Assembly: GCF_014489115.1 (NCBI RefSeq)
Contig: NZ_JACTAH010000002.1
Coordinates: forward strand, 1,532,586 to 1,596,585
Direction of reading: 5' to 3'
Source of the DNA: Thauera sedimentorum
GTDB lineage: Bacteria; Pseudomonadota; Gammaproteobacteria; Burkholderiales; Rhodocyclaceae
DNA: 64,000 bases
The stretch's first letter is position 1. The number at the start of each line of letters is the position of its first letter. The notes under the pieces are model-generated. The model ran no database searches. It was not told the DNA's origin and worked only from the letters and a program-made list of their open reading frames with translations. The translations under genes were made by a program, and so were the position numbers. Shown here piece by piece: positions 46,055-54,555 of the stretch.

Positions 46055-49000
46055 ATGACCGCCCAGCTTCCAAATCCCTCCGAACCCCGTTTCGTCCACC
46101 TGCGCATGCACACCGAGTTCTCGGTGGTGGACGGCATCGTGCAGATCGATCAGGTCCTGAAGGCCGCTGCCGATGACGGCATGCCGGCGCTCGGGATTTC
46201 CGACCTGGCCAACCTGTTCGGCATGGTCAAGTTCTACAAGGGCGCGCGCGGGCGGGGCATCAAGCCCATCGTCGGCGTGGACGCGTGGATCACCAACGAC
46301 GCCGAGCGCGACAAGCCCACGCGCGTGCTGCTGATCTGCAAGAACCGCGAAGGCTACGGCCAGCTGTGCGAGCTGCTCACCCGCGCCTTCCTGGACAACA
46401 AGTACCGCGGGCGCGCGGAACTGCGCCGCGACTGGTTCGAGGGCGGCGCGGCGAGCGGGCTGATCTGCCTGTCCGGTGCGATGCACGGCGACATTGGGGT
46501 GGCGCTGGCCAACGGCAATGCCGCGCAGGCGGAGGAGCTCGCGGCGGAGTGGGCGCGCCTGTTCCCGGGCGCCTTCTACATAGAGCTGCAGCGCGCCGGC
46601 CACCCCGGCACCGAGCGCTACATCCGCCAGGCGGTGCAGATCGCCGGCAAGCTGGGCCTGCCGGTGGTGGCCACCCATCCGGTGCGGTTCCTGAAGCCGG
46701 ACGACTTCCGCGCCCACGAGGCGCGGGTGTGCATCGCCGAAGGCTACGTGCTGGCCGACAAGCGGCGGCCGAAGAACTTCACCGAGGAGCAATACTTCAA
46801 GAGCCAGGCGCAGATGTGCGAGCTGTTCGCCGACCTGCCCGAGGCGCTGGAGAACGCGGTGGAGATCGCCCGGCGCTGCTCGCTGACCGTGCAGTTGGGC
46901 AAGAACTTCCTGCCGCTGTTCCCGACCCCGGACGGCATGAGCCTGGACGATTTCCTGGTGCTGGAGGCCAAGCGCGGCCTGGAAGAGCGTCTCGCCCAGC
47001 TCTACCCGGAAGCCGGGGAGCGCGAGCGCCAGCGCCCGCGCTACGAGGAACGCCTCAAGTTCGAGACCGACACCATCATCCAGATGGGCTTCCCGGGCTA
47101 CTTCCTGATCGTGGCGGACTTCATCCAGTGGGCCAAGAACAACGGCGTGCCGGTGGGGCCGGGGCGCGGCTCGGGCGCCGGTTCGCTGGTGGCCTATTCT
47201 CTGAAGATCACCGACCTCGATCCGTTGGAGTACGCCCTGCTGTTCGAGCGCTTCCTCAACCCGGAGCGGGTGTCCATGCCCGACTTCGACATCGACTTCT
47301 GCCAGGACAACCGCTACCGCGTCATCGAATACGTGCGCGAGCGCTACGGCAAGGAGGCGGTGAGCCAGATCGCCACCTTCGGCACCATGGCCTCCAAGGC
47401 GGTGGTGCGCGACGTCGGCCGCGTGCTCGACCTGCCCTACGGCCTGTGCGACCGTCTCTCCAAGCTGATCCCGATCGAAGGCGCCAAGCCGGTCTCGCTC
47501 GCCAAGGCCTACGAGATGGAGCCGCAGATCGGCGAGATGATGAAGGACGGCAACGACGGCGAGGCCATCCAGACCCTGTGGGGCCTGGCCGAGCCGCTCG
47601 AAGGCCTCACCCGCGGCGTCGGCATGCACGCCGGCGGCGTGCTGATCGCGCCGGGCAAGCTCACCGACTTCTGCCCGCTCTACATCGCCGACGGCGACGA
47701 CGCCACGCCGGTGTCGCAGTTCGACAAGGACGACGTGGAAGCGGTCGGCCTGGTGAAGTTCGACTTCCTCGGCCTGCGCAACCTAACGATTATCGAGCTC
47801 GCGCTCGATTACGTGCAGCGCCTGGAAGGGAGCCGCATCGACCTGATGAGCCTGGGCTTCGAGGACCCTGCCGCCTATCAGATCCTCAAGGACGCCAACA
47901 CCACGGCGATCTTCCAGGTCGAATCGGACGGCATGAAGAAGCTCCTCAAGAAGCTCGCCCCCGACCGCTTCGAAGACATCATCGCGGTGCTCGCGCTCTA
48001 CCGCCCGGGGCCGCTCGGCTCCGGCATGGTGGACGACTTCATCCTGCGCAAGAAAGGCCAGCAGGAGATCGACTACTTCCACCCGGACCTGAAAGCCTGC
48101 CTGGAGCCGACCTACGGCGTCATCGTGTACCAGGAACAGGTGATGCAGATCAGCCAGATCATCGGCGGCTACACCCTGGGCGGCGCGGACATGCTGCGGC
48201 GCGCGATGGGCAAGAAGAAAGCCGACGAGATGGCCAAGCACCGCGCCACCATCGCGGAAGGCGCGCAAAAGAAGGGCTACGACCCGGCACTGGCCGAACA
48301 GCTCTTCGACCTGATGACCAAGTTTGCGGAGTACGGCTTCAACAAGTCGCACACCGCGGCCTACGCCGTGGTCACCTACCACACCGCCTGGCTCAAGGCC
48401 CACCACTGTGCGGCCTTCATGGCGGCGACGATGTCGTCCGACCTGGACAACACCGACACCATCAAGATCTTCTACGAGGACACGCTGGCCAACCGCATCA
48501 AGGTGCTGCCGCCGGACGTGAACGAATCCGACTACCGCTTCGTGCCGGTCGACCGCAAGACCATCCGTTATGGACTGGGTGCGGTAAAGGGCTGCGGCGA
48601 GCCGGCGGTGCGCGCCATCCTCGGCGCACGTGAAAAGGGTGGCGCCTTCCGCGACCTGTTCGATTTCTGCGAGCGCGTCGACCGCCGCATGGTCAACCGC
48701 CGGGTCATCGAGGCGCTGATCCGCGCCGGGGCGATGGACACGCTCCCCGGCCACCAGGGCATCGACCGCGCGCAGTTGGTGGCCACCGTCGGCCTGGCGA
48801 TGGAGGCGGCCGAGCAGGCCGCGGCCAACGCGCTGCAAGGCGGGCTGTTCGACATGATCCCGGAAGCGGCCGGCGCCGCGCCCGAGTTCGCCAAGGTGCG
48901 CCTGTGGTCCGAGCGCGACCGCCTCAAGGAAGAGAAGACCGCGATCGGTTTCTTCCTCTCCGGCCACCCGTTCAACGCCTTCAAGAGCGAAGTGCGGCGC

Positions 49001-49564
49001 TTCGTGCGCCGCCCGCTGTCGCAGCTCGAACCCTCGCGCGAGCCGGTGAGCATGGCCGGGGTGGTGATGGAAGTGCGCACCAAGATGGGCAGCCGCGGCA
49101 AGATGGCCTTCATCCAGCTCGACGACGGCAGCCAGCCGCGCGAGGTGGCGGTGTACTCCGAGGTGCTGGACGCCAACCGCGGCAAGATCGTCACCGACGA
49201 GGTGCTGGTGGTCGAGGGCAAGGTCAGCAAGGACGACTTCAACGGCGAGGGCGGCCTGCGCATCATCGCCGACCGCCTGTACACCCTGGGCGAGGCGCGC
49301 GCGCGCCATGCCCGCGCGCTGCAGGTCTGCATCAATGGCGAGGTGCCGGCCGCCGGCGGCGCGGTGGCCGCGGCCGAGCGCCTGCAGGGGCTGCTGTCAC
49401 CTTTCCGCGACGGCGGCTGCCCGGTGCGGGTGCGCTACCGCAACGCCGAGGCCGAGGCCGACCTGCCGTTCGGCGAGGGCTGGCGGGTGCGTCCGGAGGA
49501 CGCGCTGCTGGAGAGCCTGCGCGAATGGCTGCCGCCGGAGGCGGTTGAAGTGCTCTATTCCTGA
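46055..49564 (+). CDS. dnaE: DNA polymerase III alpha subunit DnaE
   Basis: Replicative polymerase, 1169 residues. Domains in order: PHP (about 10-285, starting FVHLRMHTEFSVVDG), palm with catalytic aspartates in PDFDIDFCQDNR (about 408-419), thumb and fingers (NTTAIFQVESDGMKK, YRPGPLGSGMVDDF, GKKKADEMAKHR), the helix-hairpin-helix region (about 830-900), and an OB-fold (about 990-1075, SMAGVVMEVRTKMGSRGKM). A tau-binding C-terminal region ends it. ATG 46055 gives the normal MTAQLPNPSEPRFVHLR start; an open frame extends about 300 nt upstream without homology. It overlaps the convergent sensor kinase by 10 bp. Confidence 0.98.
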   Translation: MTAQLPNPSEPRFVHLRMHTEFSVVDGIVQIDQVLKAAADDGMPALGISDLANLFGMVKFYKGARGRGIKPIVGVDAWITNDAERDKPTRVLLICKNREGYGQLCELLTRAFLDNKYRGRAELRRDWFEGGAASGLICLSGAMHGDIGVALANGNAAQAEELAAEWARLFPGAFYIELQRAGHPGTERYIRQAVQIAGKLGLPVVATHPVRFLKPDDFRAHEARVCIAEGYVLADKRRPKNFTEEQYFKSQAQMCELFADLPEALENAVEIARRCSLTVQLGKNFLPLFPTPDGMSLDDFLVLEAKRGLEERLAQLYPEAGERERQRPRYEERLKFETDTIIQMGFPGYFLIVADFIQWAKNNGVPVGPGRGSGAGSLVAYSLKITDLDPLEYALLFERFLNPERVSMPDFDIDFCQDNRYRVIEYVRERYGKEAVSQIATFGTMASKAVVRDVGRVLDLPYGLCDRLSKLIPIEGAKPVSLAKAYEMEPQIGEMMKDGNDGEAIQTLWGLAEPLEGLTRGVGMHAGGVLIAPGKLTDFCPLYIADGDDATPVSQFDKDDVEAVGLVKFDFLGLRNLTIIELALDYVQRLEGSRIDLMSLGFEDPAAYQILKDANTTAIFQVESDGMKKLLKKLAPDRFEDIIAVLALYRPGPLGSGMVDDFILRKKGQQEIDYFHPDLKACLEPTYGVIVYQEQVMQISQIIGGYTLGGADMLRRAMGKKKADEMAKHRATIAEGAQKKGYDPALAEQLFDLMTKFAEYGFNKSHTAAYAVVTYHTAWLKAHHCAAFMAATMSSDLDNTDTIKIFYEDTLANRIKVLPPDVNESDYRFVPVDRKTIRYGLGAVKGCGEPAVRAILGAREKGGAFRDLFDFCERVDRRMVNRRVIEALIRAGAMDTLPGHQGIDRAQLVATVGLAMEAAEQAAANALQGGLFDMIPEAAGAAPEFAKVRLWSERDRLKEEKTAIGFFLSGHPFNAFKSEVRRFVRRPLSQLEPSREPVSMAGVVMEVRTKMGSRGKMAFIQLDDGSQPREVAVYSEVLDANRGKIVTDEVLVVEGKVSKDDFNGEGGLRIIADRLYTLGEARARHARALQVCINGEVPAAGGAVAAAERLQGLLSPFRDGGCPVRVRYRNAEAEADLPFGEGWRVRPEDALLESLREWLPPEAVEVLYS

Positions 49565-50838
49565 ATACTGCGAGTGGCGTCCGGCAGGAAGAGCAGATCC
49601 AGCACTGTACCGCCGGCGTCGCTGCGACGGATCTGTAGCAGCCAGCCCAGGCGCTCGCAGATCAGCCGGACGATGAACAGCCCCAGGCCGTCGTCGGGCA
49701 CATGGCGGTCGCCGGGGCTAGCGAGGCGCTTCCGTACCCGGTCCGGCAGACCTTCGCCTTCGTCGGCAATGCTCAGGCTGTGCGCGCCCAGATCGATGCG
49801 TACAGCCCCGCGGGTGTGGCGCAATGCGTTCTGCAGCAGGTTGCGCAGCAGCATCCGCACCAGTGCGGGGTCGGCCGCCACCACCGGCCCCGGCTGTGCC
49901 GTCCGCAGATGCACCCTGGAGCGCTGTGCCGGGGTGCCGCAGTTCTGTTGTTCCACCAGCCCCTTCAGGGCAGCCGCCAGGTCCACCTGCTCGAGCTGTT
50001 CGTCTTTGTCCGCGCGGCGTGCGAGCTTGAGAAGGGCTTCTACGTCGGCGCGCATCTCGTCCGCCGCGCGACGGATGCGCGCGACGGTGTCGCGGTCCGC
50101 CGCACCGAGGGAGTCGCGCTGCTCGAGCACATCAAGGGCGCCCGAGATCACCGCCACCGGCGTGCGCAGTTCGTGGCTGGCCAGGCTGACCAGCGATTTC
50201 TCTCTCTGCACGTAGGCGTCCAACTCGGCGAGCAGGCGGTTCAGCATGTCGGCGATGTCGGCGAGTTCCGCCTCCCGATAGTGGGTCTCGAGGCGGGCGA
50301 ACGGCGTACCGGGGCGGATGCGCGCAATGTGTCGGGTAAGCTCTTGCAGGGGCGCGACGATACGACGCGTGCCGAGGCGCGCGAGCAGCAGCGCCAGCGC
50401 CAGGGCCGCGATGGCGAAGGCTGCCAGGCCGACCTGCAGCACCGTCTCGCGGCTTTCCATCAGAGTGATGTCCTGTGCCAGGTAGAGCACGCCCGGCGGG
50501 GTAGCGGTGCGCTCGATGGAGAGCAGGTAGGTGCGTTCGCCGACTTGCACCTCCGCTGAGAACGGGACGCTGCGGTGGAGAAAAAGCGCGGGCAGTGCGT
50601 CCGGGCTGGCGCCCGCGGGCAGGTAGGTGGCGGTGAGCACCGCAGTCTGCCAGCTCTGCGGCTGCGGCCCGGTGATCGCCGCTTGGAGGAAGTCGCGCTC
50701 CAGCGCCAGTTCGCGAAGCAGGATGGTGTCCTCCACGTCCTCGTACACATAGTCCACCGCCACCAGCGTCACCAGCACGTTGATCAGGCCAATGACGAGG
50801 ATGGTGCGGAACAGCCGGCGGGAGAGCGAAGCCTTCAT
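49555..50838 (-). CDS. ColS-like sensor histidine kinase
   Basis: A 427-residue membrane kinase: TM1 about 10-30, a roughly 100-residue periplasmic loop (31-133), TM2 about 134-154, a HAMP-like linker (about 155-210), a HisKA dimerisation domain with phosphorylated H222 (SLASHELRTP), and an ATPase domain with N box (LLRNLLQNALRHT), DEGEGLPD and GLGLFIV. The loop has ExxE motifs right next to each helix (E33-E36 and E128-E131), like the metal-sensing ExxE of Pseudomonas ColS. It is the last gene of a cluster with a ColR-like regulator, a methyltransferase and a kinase, which supports the ColS comparison. Confidence 0.88.
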   Translation of the reverse strand: MKASLSRRLFRTILVIGLINVLVTLVAVDYVYEDVEDTILLRELALERDFLQAAITGPQPQSWQTAVLTATYLPAGASPDALPALFLHRSVPFSAEVQVGERTYLLSIERTATPPGVLYLAQDITLMESRETVLQVGLAAFAIAALALALLLARLGTRRIVAPLQELTRHIARIRPGTPFARLETHYREAELADIADMLNRLLAELDAYVQREKSLVSLASHELRTPVAVISGALDVLEQRDSLGAADRDTVARIRRAADEMRADVEALLKLARRADKDEQLEQVDLAAALKGLVEQQNCGTPAQRSRVHLRTAQPGPVVAADPALVRMLLRNLLQNALRHTRGAVRIDLGAHSLSIADEGEGLPDRVRKRLASPGDRHVPDDGLGLFIVRLICERLGWLLQIRRSDAGGTVLDLLFLPDATRSIQE

Positions 50839-50856
50839 CGGGGCCGGATCACGGAG

Positions 50857-51555
50857 TCAGAGTGCCACGAGTGCGCGCGCGTGTGCGTCTAGCAGGAGCT
50901 GCCAGTCGTCGGGGGACAGGAAGCGCTGGTGTCGTTGAAGTTGCTCCAGATCATGCCGGGCGGCCTGCCTTCGGGTGAATCGCATGCGCATTTTCTCCAG
51001 ATCGAGCAGGGCAACCTGCGGCAAGTCGGTGCTGTCGAAGCGGATCATAACGTGCTTGCCGTACAGGCAGCTGTGCTGCAGGCGGGCACGATGCAGGTGA
51101 CCTAGCGCATGGCCGATGGCGCTGGCGACCGCCCGACGTTCGCTCGCCGAGCCGGCGGGCAAGGCATCCAGCGCGTGGTAGCCGCTCAGCGCGGAGGTGA
51201 CGAGCACCGCCTGCATGCCTTCGGCCGTGCGGCGGGTGCCATGAAAGAGCGGCTTCGGTGCGGGGATGCCCAACCCGGCAAGGCGTTGAAGACAATGCCA
51301 CTCTCGACTCGCCGTCGGACTGCCCAGCGGATGGCGGAGGCTGCGGTACAGGTGGTTGCACTGTCGCTTGATGTAGACCTCTTCGCCGTCGACGATGGCA
51401 CGTACCACGCCGCTCCATCCGTTGCGCCGCTGGTTGGGTGCTTCCACCCAGTCGCCGGGCAATGACCACCAATAATCGAAGGGATGAAATTCCCGCTGGC
51501 GATCGCGAGCTGTGTGGGCGTGTGTGTAGTGACGCTCAGGCGCGGCGTAGTACAT
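50857..51555 (-). CDS. InaA/WaaP-like lipopolysaccharide kinase family protein
   Basis: A 232-residue protein with the eukaryotic-like fold of LPS-core kinases: the VDGEEVYIKRQ strand with the ATP-binding lysine (about 57-67), IGHALGHLHRARLQHSCLYGKHVMI (about 149-173, catalytic-loop region in which an expected HxD is replaced by QHSCLYGKH as in InaA/WaaP relatives), and VALLDLEKMRMRF (about 186-198, DxE in place of DFG). Homologues (InaA) lie beside ColRS in Pseudomonas. It likely phosphorylates a core sugar or acts in envelope stress. It overlaps the upstream methyltransferase by 20 bp. Confidence 0.82.
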   Translation of the reverse strand: MYYAAPERHYTHAHTARDRQREFHPFDYWWSLPGDWVEAPNQRRNGWSGVVRAIVDGEEVYIKRQCNHLYRSLRHPLGSPTASREWHCLQRLAGLGIPAPKPLFHGTRRTAEGMQAVLVTSALSGYHALDALPAGSASERRAVASAIGHALGHLHRARLQHSCLYGKHVMIRFDSTDLPQVALLDLEKMRMRFTRRQAARHDLEQLQRHQRFLSPDDWQLLLDAHARALVAL

Positions 51556-52228
51556 ATACGCGCCACATTGATTGTCCGGGGAGGAAATCCAGCCGTGCGA
51601 CGATCTCGAAGCCCGCGAAGGCGAACTCGGCCTCGGCGGTAGTGCGGGGAATCACGTAGCGATTCTGGTATCCGCTCTTGCCACGCGCCCGGCGCCGCGC
51701 TTCCTGACGTTTGCGGCGCCAGGCCATGTAGTTGCCATCCACCCATAGGGACACGATGACGGTGTCGCGGGTCACGCGATGGAATTCGCGCAGCATCGCG
51801 AGCCGGTGCTCCGGCTGGCCGATGTGGTGCAGCAGGCGCATGCAGAAGATGCTGTCGACCGCCCGGTCCGGCAGGCCGATCGCAAAGGCCGAGGTCTGCA
51901 GCGGGCGGATGCGCTCCAGCAGGCGGGGGGCTGCATTGCGTACCGCGACGTCGAGCATTGCAGCGGAGTTGTCGGCAGCGATGATCAGGCGTTCCGGGTG
52001 CTCCGCCAGAGTGTTCCAGAAGCGGCCGGCGCCGCAGGGCAGGTCCAGCACCTGTTGCGGCTGGCCGGCCAGTGCCAGTGCGCGGCGGGCCAGTTGTTGG
52101 TCGCGCAGATTGGTGAGGCGTCTCCGCAGGCTGCCACGATGCTTATCGAAGTACGACTGTGAATGTTGCGGGTCGTACTTGGCGGAGAACGGAAGTTCGA
52201 TCCGGTTGTTGCTGTCGGTCGCGGGCAT
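51536..52228 (-). CDS. WarA-like SAM-dependent methyltransferase
   Basis: A 230-residue class I methyltransferase: motif I VLDLPCGAGRFW (about 60-71), the acidic residue in IIAADNSAAML (about 82-92), and VDSIFCMRLLHHIGQPEHRLAMLREFHRV (about 124-152). The C-terminal part carries basic residues (YMAWRRKRQEARRRARGK, about 168-185). It corresponds in position to WarA/ORF222, the methyltransferase encoded beside inaA and colRS in Pseudomonas, where it interacts with the LPS kinases. The substrate is unknown. ATG 52228 is the only good start; the 95-bp upstream gap carries paired GTGAA motifs. Confidence 0.85.
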   Translation of the reverse strand: MPATDSNNRIELPFSAKYDPQHSQSYFDKHRGSLRRRLTNLRDQQLARRALALAGQPQQVLDLPCGAGRFWNTLAEHPERLIIAADNSAAMLDVAVRNAAPRLLERIRPLQTSAFAIGLPDRAVDSIFCMRLLHHIGQPEHRLAMLREFHRVTRDTVIVSLWVDGNYMAWRRKRQEARRRARGKSGYQNRYVIPRTTAEAEFAFAGFEIVARLDFLPGQSMWRVYVLRRA

Positions 52229-52275
52229 GGCGGGTTCCGAGTGGTGCTAGAGCCGCCAAGGCTATTCGGGTGCAG

Positions 52276-52302
52276 GTGAAGGAAAGGTCGGGCAGATGTG
52301 AA
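52276..52302. promoter_or_regulatory. paired GTGAAG motifs upstream of the WarA-like gene
   Basis: GTGAAGG (52276-52282) and GTGAAGA (52298-52304) are direct repeats 22 bp apart, two DNA turns, in the colR-warA gap. A third copy (56025-56030) lies upstream of gtrA. Direct repeats with helical spacing are typical of OmpR-family sites, so a ColR-like autoregulatory site is possible. Confidence 0.3.
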
Positions 52303-52323
52303 GAAATCGTTGGGCGGAGCCTG

Positions 52324-52995
52324 TCAGTGCTCAGCGAGGCGGTAGCCGATACCATGCACCGTGTGCAGAAGGGGGCTTCCGAATGGTTTGTCGATCTGTT
52401 GGCGCAGGGCGTGAACGTGGCTGCGCAAGGCATCACTGTCAGGCGGGTCGTCACCCCATACCGCCTCCTCCAGCACCTCGCGCCGGACCACGGCCGGGCT
52501 TCTCTGCATCAACGCAGCGAGCAATCTGAGACCGATCGGGCCGGGGTGTACCGACGTCCCGGCGCGTGTGACTTCGAGCGTGTCGAGGTTGTAGCAAAGA
52601 TCGCCTACCTGAAGGGTGTGCTGCAGACCGCCCGTGCTGCGTTTGAGTACCGCCTGGATGCGTGCGGCCAGTTCGGGGAGGGCGAACGGCTTGGTGAGGT
52701 AGTCGTCTGCACCGGTGCGGAAACCCTGCAGGCGGTCGTCCAGTGCATCGCGGGCGGTGAGCATGATCACCGGCACGGCCTTGCGCTCGCCCTCGCGCAG
52801 GCGTTCGCAGAGGGTGAAGCCGTCGATGCCCGGCAGCATGATGTCGAGCACGATCAGGTCGTAATGCTGGGTTGCCGCAAGATGCAGGCCGGTTAGGCCG
52901 TCGGCGGCGCAATCGACGGTGTAACCCTTCAGGCTCAGATAATCGGCGAGATTGGCCAGGATGTCGCGGTTGTCTTCGATGACCAGTAGGCGCAT
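52324..52995 (-). CDS. ColR-like OmpR-family response regulator
   Basis: A 223-residue response regulator: receiver domain with D8/N9-type acidic pocket (IEDN at about 6-9), phosphoacceptor D51 and K102, and a winged-helix DNA-binding domain (about 125-223, TRAGTSVHPGPIGLRLLAALMQRSP, DSDALRSHVHALRQQID, VHGIGYRLAEH). It lies between the ArnT-like gene (51-bp gap) and the methyltransferase, and pairs with the histidine kinase three genes downstream. In Pseudomonas, ColR controls envelope genes in response to Zn, Fe and Mn and contributes to polymyxin resistance; whether this holds here is inference from context. Confidence 0.93.
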   Translation of the reverse strand: MRLLVIEDNRDILANLADYLSLKGYTVDCAADGLTGLHLAATQHYDLIVLDIMLPGIDGFTLCERLREGERKAVPVIMLTARDALDDRLQGFRTGADDYLTKPFALPELAARIQAVLKRSTGGLQHTLQVGDLCYNLDTLEVTRAGTSVHPGPIGLRLLAALMQRSPAVVRREVLEEAVWGDDPPDSDALRSHVHALRQQIDKPFGSPLLHTVHGIGYRLAEH

Positions 52996-53046
52996 GGGAG
53001 GATCGTGAAGAAAGCTTGCGGTGGGCGCTGCACCCGGCCGCGCGGA

Positions 53047-54555
53047 TCAGTTGTTTGCCGTGGGTGCCAGCCGTATCAGAACGTGGCGGGCGTCGCGGTA
53101 GTGTTGTTCCAGTCGCGGGCCATATCGCGTCTGCAGGCCTTCAAGGTCGCGCTCGCGTAGCGCCAGGAAGATGGCATGGTCTCCGTCTGTCAGAGCTGCC
53201 AGCTCGTCGCTCGCAATGCTCCGCGCGCCTCCACGGGAATAATAGCGTGCCGAGAACGGCAAATCGCCCAACCAATACAAGGAAGCAGCGTCACCGTCCG
53301 GCAGCGCCTCCAGCGCATCGACCAGCGGAGCCGCAGACCTGAGCTGCTCCGGATGCGCCACGAAGTGCAGCCCGATCAAGGTGACCGTCAGAGGCACCGC
53401 CATTGCGGCCCCCGGCAACGTCCACGGCTTCGGAGGATGCGCCAACGCGGGCAGCAGGCCGCGTGCGACAAGGATGGCGAGGAAGGGCAGGCCGGGCAGT
53501 ACGTAGGTCCACAGGATGTTGCCGGACAGGCTGAAGAACAGGGCCGGGGCGAAGGCTGCGGGGATCAGCAGGCGCAGGGCGGAGTCGCCGAGGCTGCGGC
53601 GCAGGGCGGCGCGCCGGGACGGCGTCAGCAGGCTGCGCCCGAGCAGCACGGCGCCGACCGGCCCCCAGGGCAGGCTGGCCCACAGCAGGAAGAGCCAGAT
53701 GGTGCCGCGCGGTTCGTCGTGCGCGCTGCCGTAGAGATCGCCGGCCCAGCCGGGATCGATGAAGCGGCGCAGGTGCTCGCCCACCAGGAAGTAGTCGAGG
53801 AAGCCGGGGGTCTTCAGTTCGGCGGCAACATACCAGGGCACGACGATGAGCGCGGTGAGCAGGCTGCCCCGCCACCACGGCAGTGCCCGCCACAGATCCC
53901 GCCAGTGGCGTTGCCACAGCCCCCAGGCGAGGACCGGCAGACCGACCAGCACCACGGCCAGCGGCCCCTTGGCGAGCAGGCCGATGGCCAGGCCGGCGAA
54001 GAAGGCCCAGCGCCATCCGGCGGGCGCGCCGGGCTCCATCGACAGCGCCAGGGCGACCAGGCTGAGCGTGGTGCCCAGGGTCAGGAAGGGGTCGGTGAGC
54101 ACCGCGCCGGCGCTGACGAAGGGCAGGGCCATGCTGGCCAGGATGAGGACGGTGAGCTGCCCGAGCCGCTCCCCGCCCTGGCGACGGGCCAGTTGCCAGC
54201 TGAGCCAGAGGATGCCGAGCATGGCCAGCCAACTCGGCAGGCGGACCGTGAAGTCGTGCAGGCCGAACAGGTCGATCGCGCCTGCCTGCGCCCAGAAGGA
54301 CAGCGGCGGTTTGCCCCAGAAGGGCACGCCGGGTTCGAACCAGGGGGTGATCCAGTCGCCGCTTTCGGCCATCAGGCGGGCGGTTTCCGCGTAGCGCGGC
54401 TCGGTGGTGTCGCTCATCGGCAGGAGCGCCATGGTGAGCAGGCGCAGGGCCATGACCAGCCCTGCCAGCCAGAGCAGGCTGCCGGCGATGCGTGTGCCAT
54501 GGCTGGCGGCAGGCGCCTGCAGCGAGCGCTCCGGGGACAGGGCGGCCTCAGGCAT
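53047..54555 (-). CDS. ArnT-like glycosyltransferase (lipid-linked sugar transferase, GT39/GT83 type)
   Basis: A 502-residue polytopic membrane protein. The first periplasmic loop has the acidic TEPRYAETARLMAESGDW motif (about 50-67) characteristic of ArnT and PMT-type transferases, followed by about a dozen hydrophobic helices and a C-terminal soluble tail (about 400-502). ArnT moves 4-amino-4-deoxy-arabinose from undecaprenyl phosphate to lipid A; this relative may carry another polyprenyl-linked sugar, since no arnBCAD genes are nearby. ATG 54555 overlaps the GT2 gene by 8 bp, so the two are translationally coupled. Confidence 0.85.
   Translation of the reverse strand: MPEAALSPERSLQAPAASHGTRIAGSLLWLAGLVMALRLLTMALLPMSDTTEPRYAETARLMAESGDWITPWFEPGVPFWGKPPLSFWAQAGAIDLFGLHDFTVRLPSWLAMLGILWLSWQLARRQGGERLGQLTVLILASMALPFVSAGAVLTDPFLTLGTTLSLVALALSMEPGAPAGWRWAFFAGLAIGLLAKGPLAVVLVGLPVLAWGLWQRHWRDLWRALPWWRGSLLTALIVVPWYVAAELKTPGFLDYFLVGEHLRRFIDPGWAGDLYGSAHDEPRGTIWLFLLWASLPWGPVGAVLLGRSLLTPSRRAALRRSLGDSALRLLIPAAFAPALFFSLSGNILWTYVLPGLPFLAILVARGLLPALAHPPKPWTLPGAAMAVPLTVTLIGLHFVAHPEQLRSAAPLVDALEALPDGDAASLYWLGDLPFSARYYSRGGARSIASDELAALTDGDHAIFLALRERDLEGLQTRYGPRLEQHYRDARHVLIRLAPTANN

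Noticed and set aside
54330..54346. GGGTTCGAACC, a tRNA T-loop-like string.
   Set aside because: It is inside the ArnT-like coding sequence and no acceptor, D or anticodon arm can be built around it.
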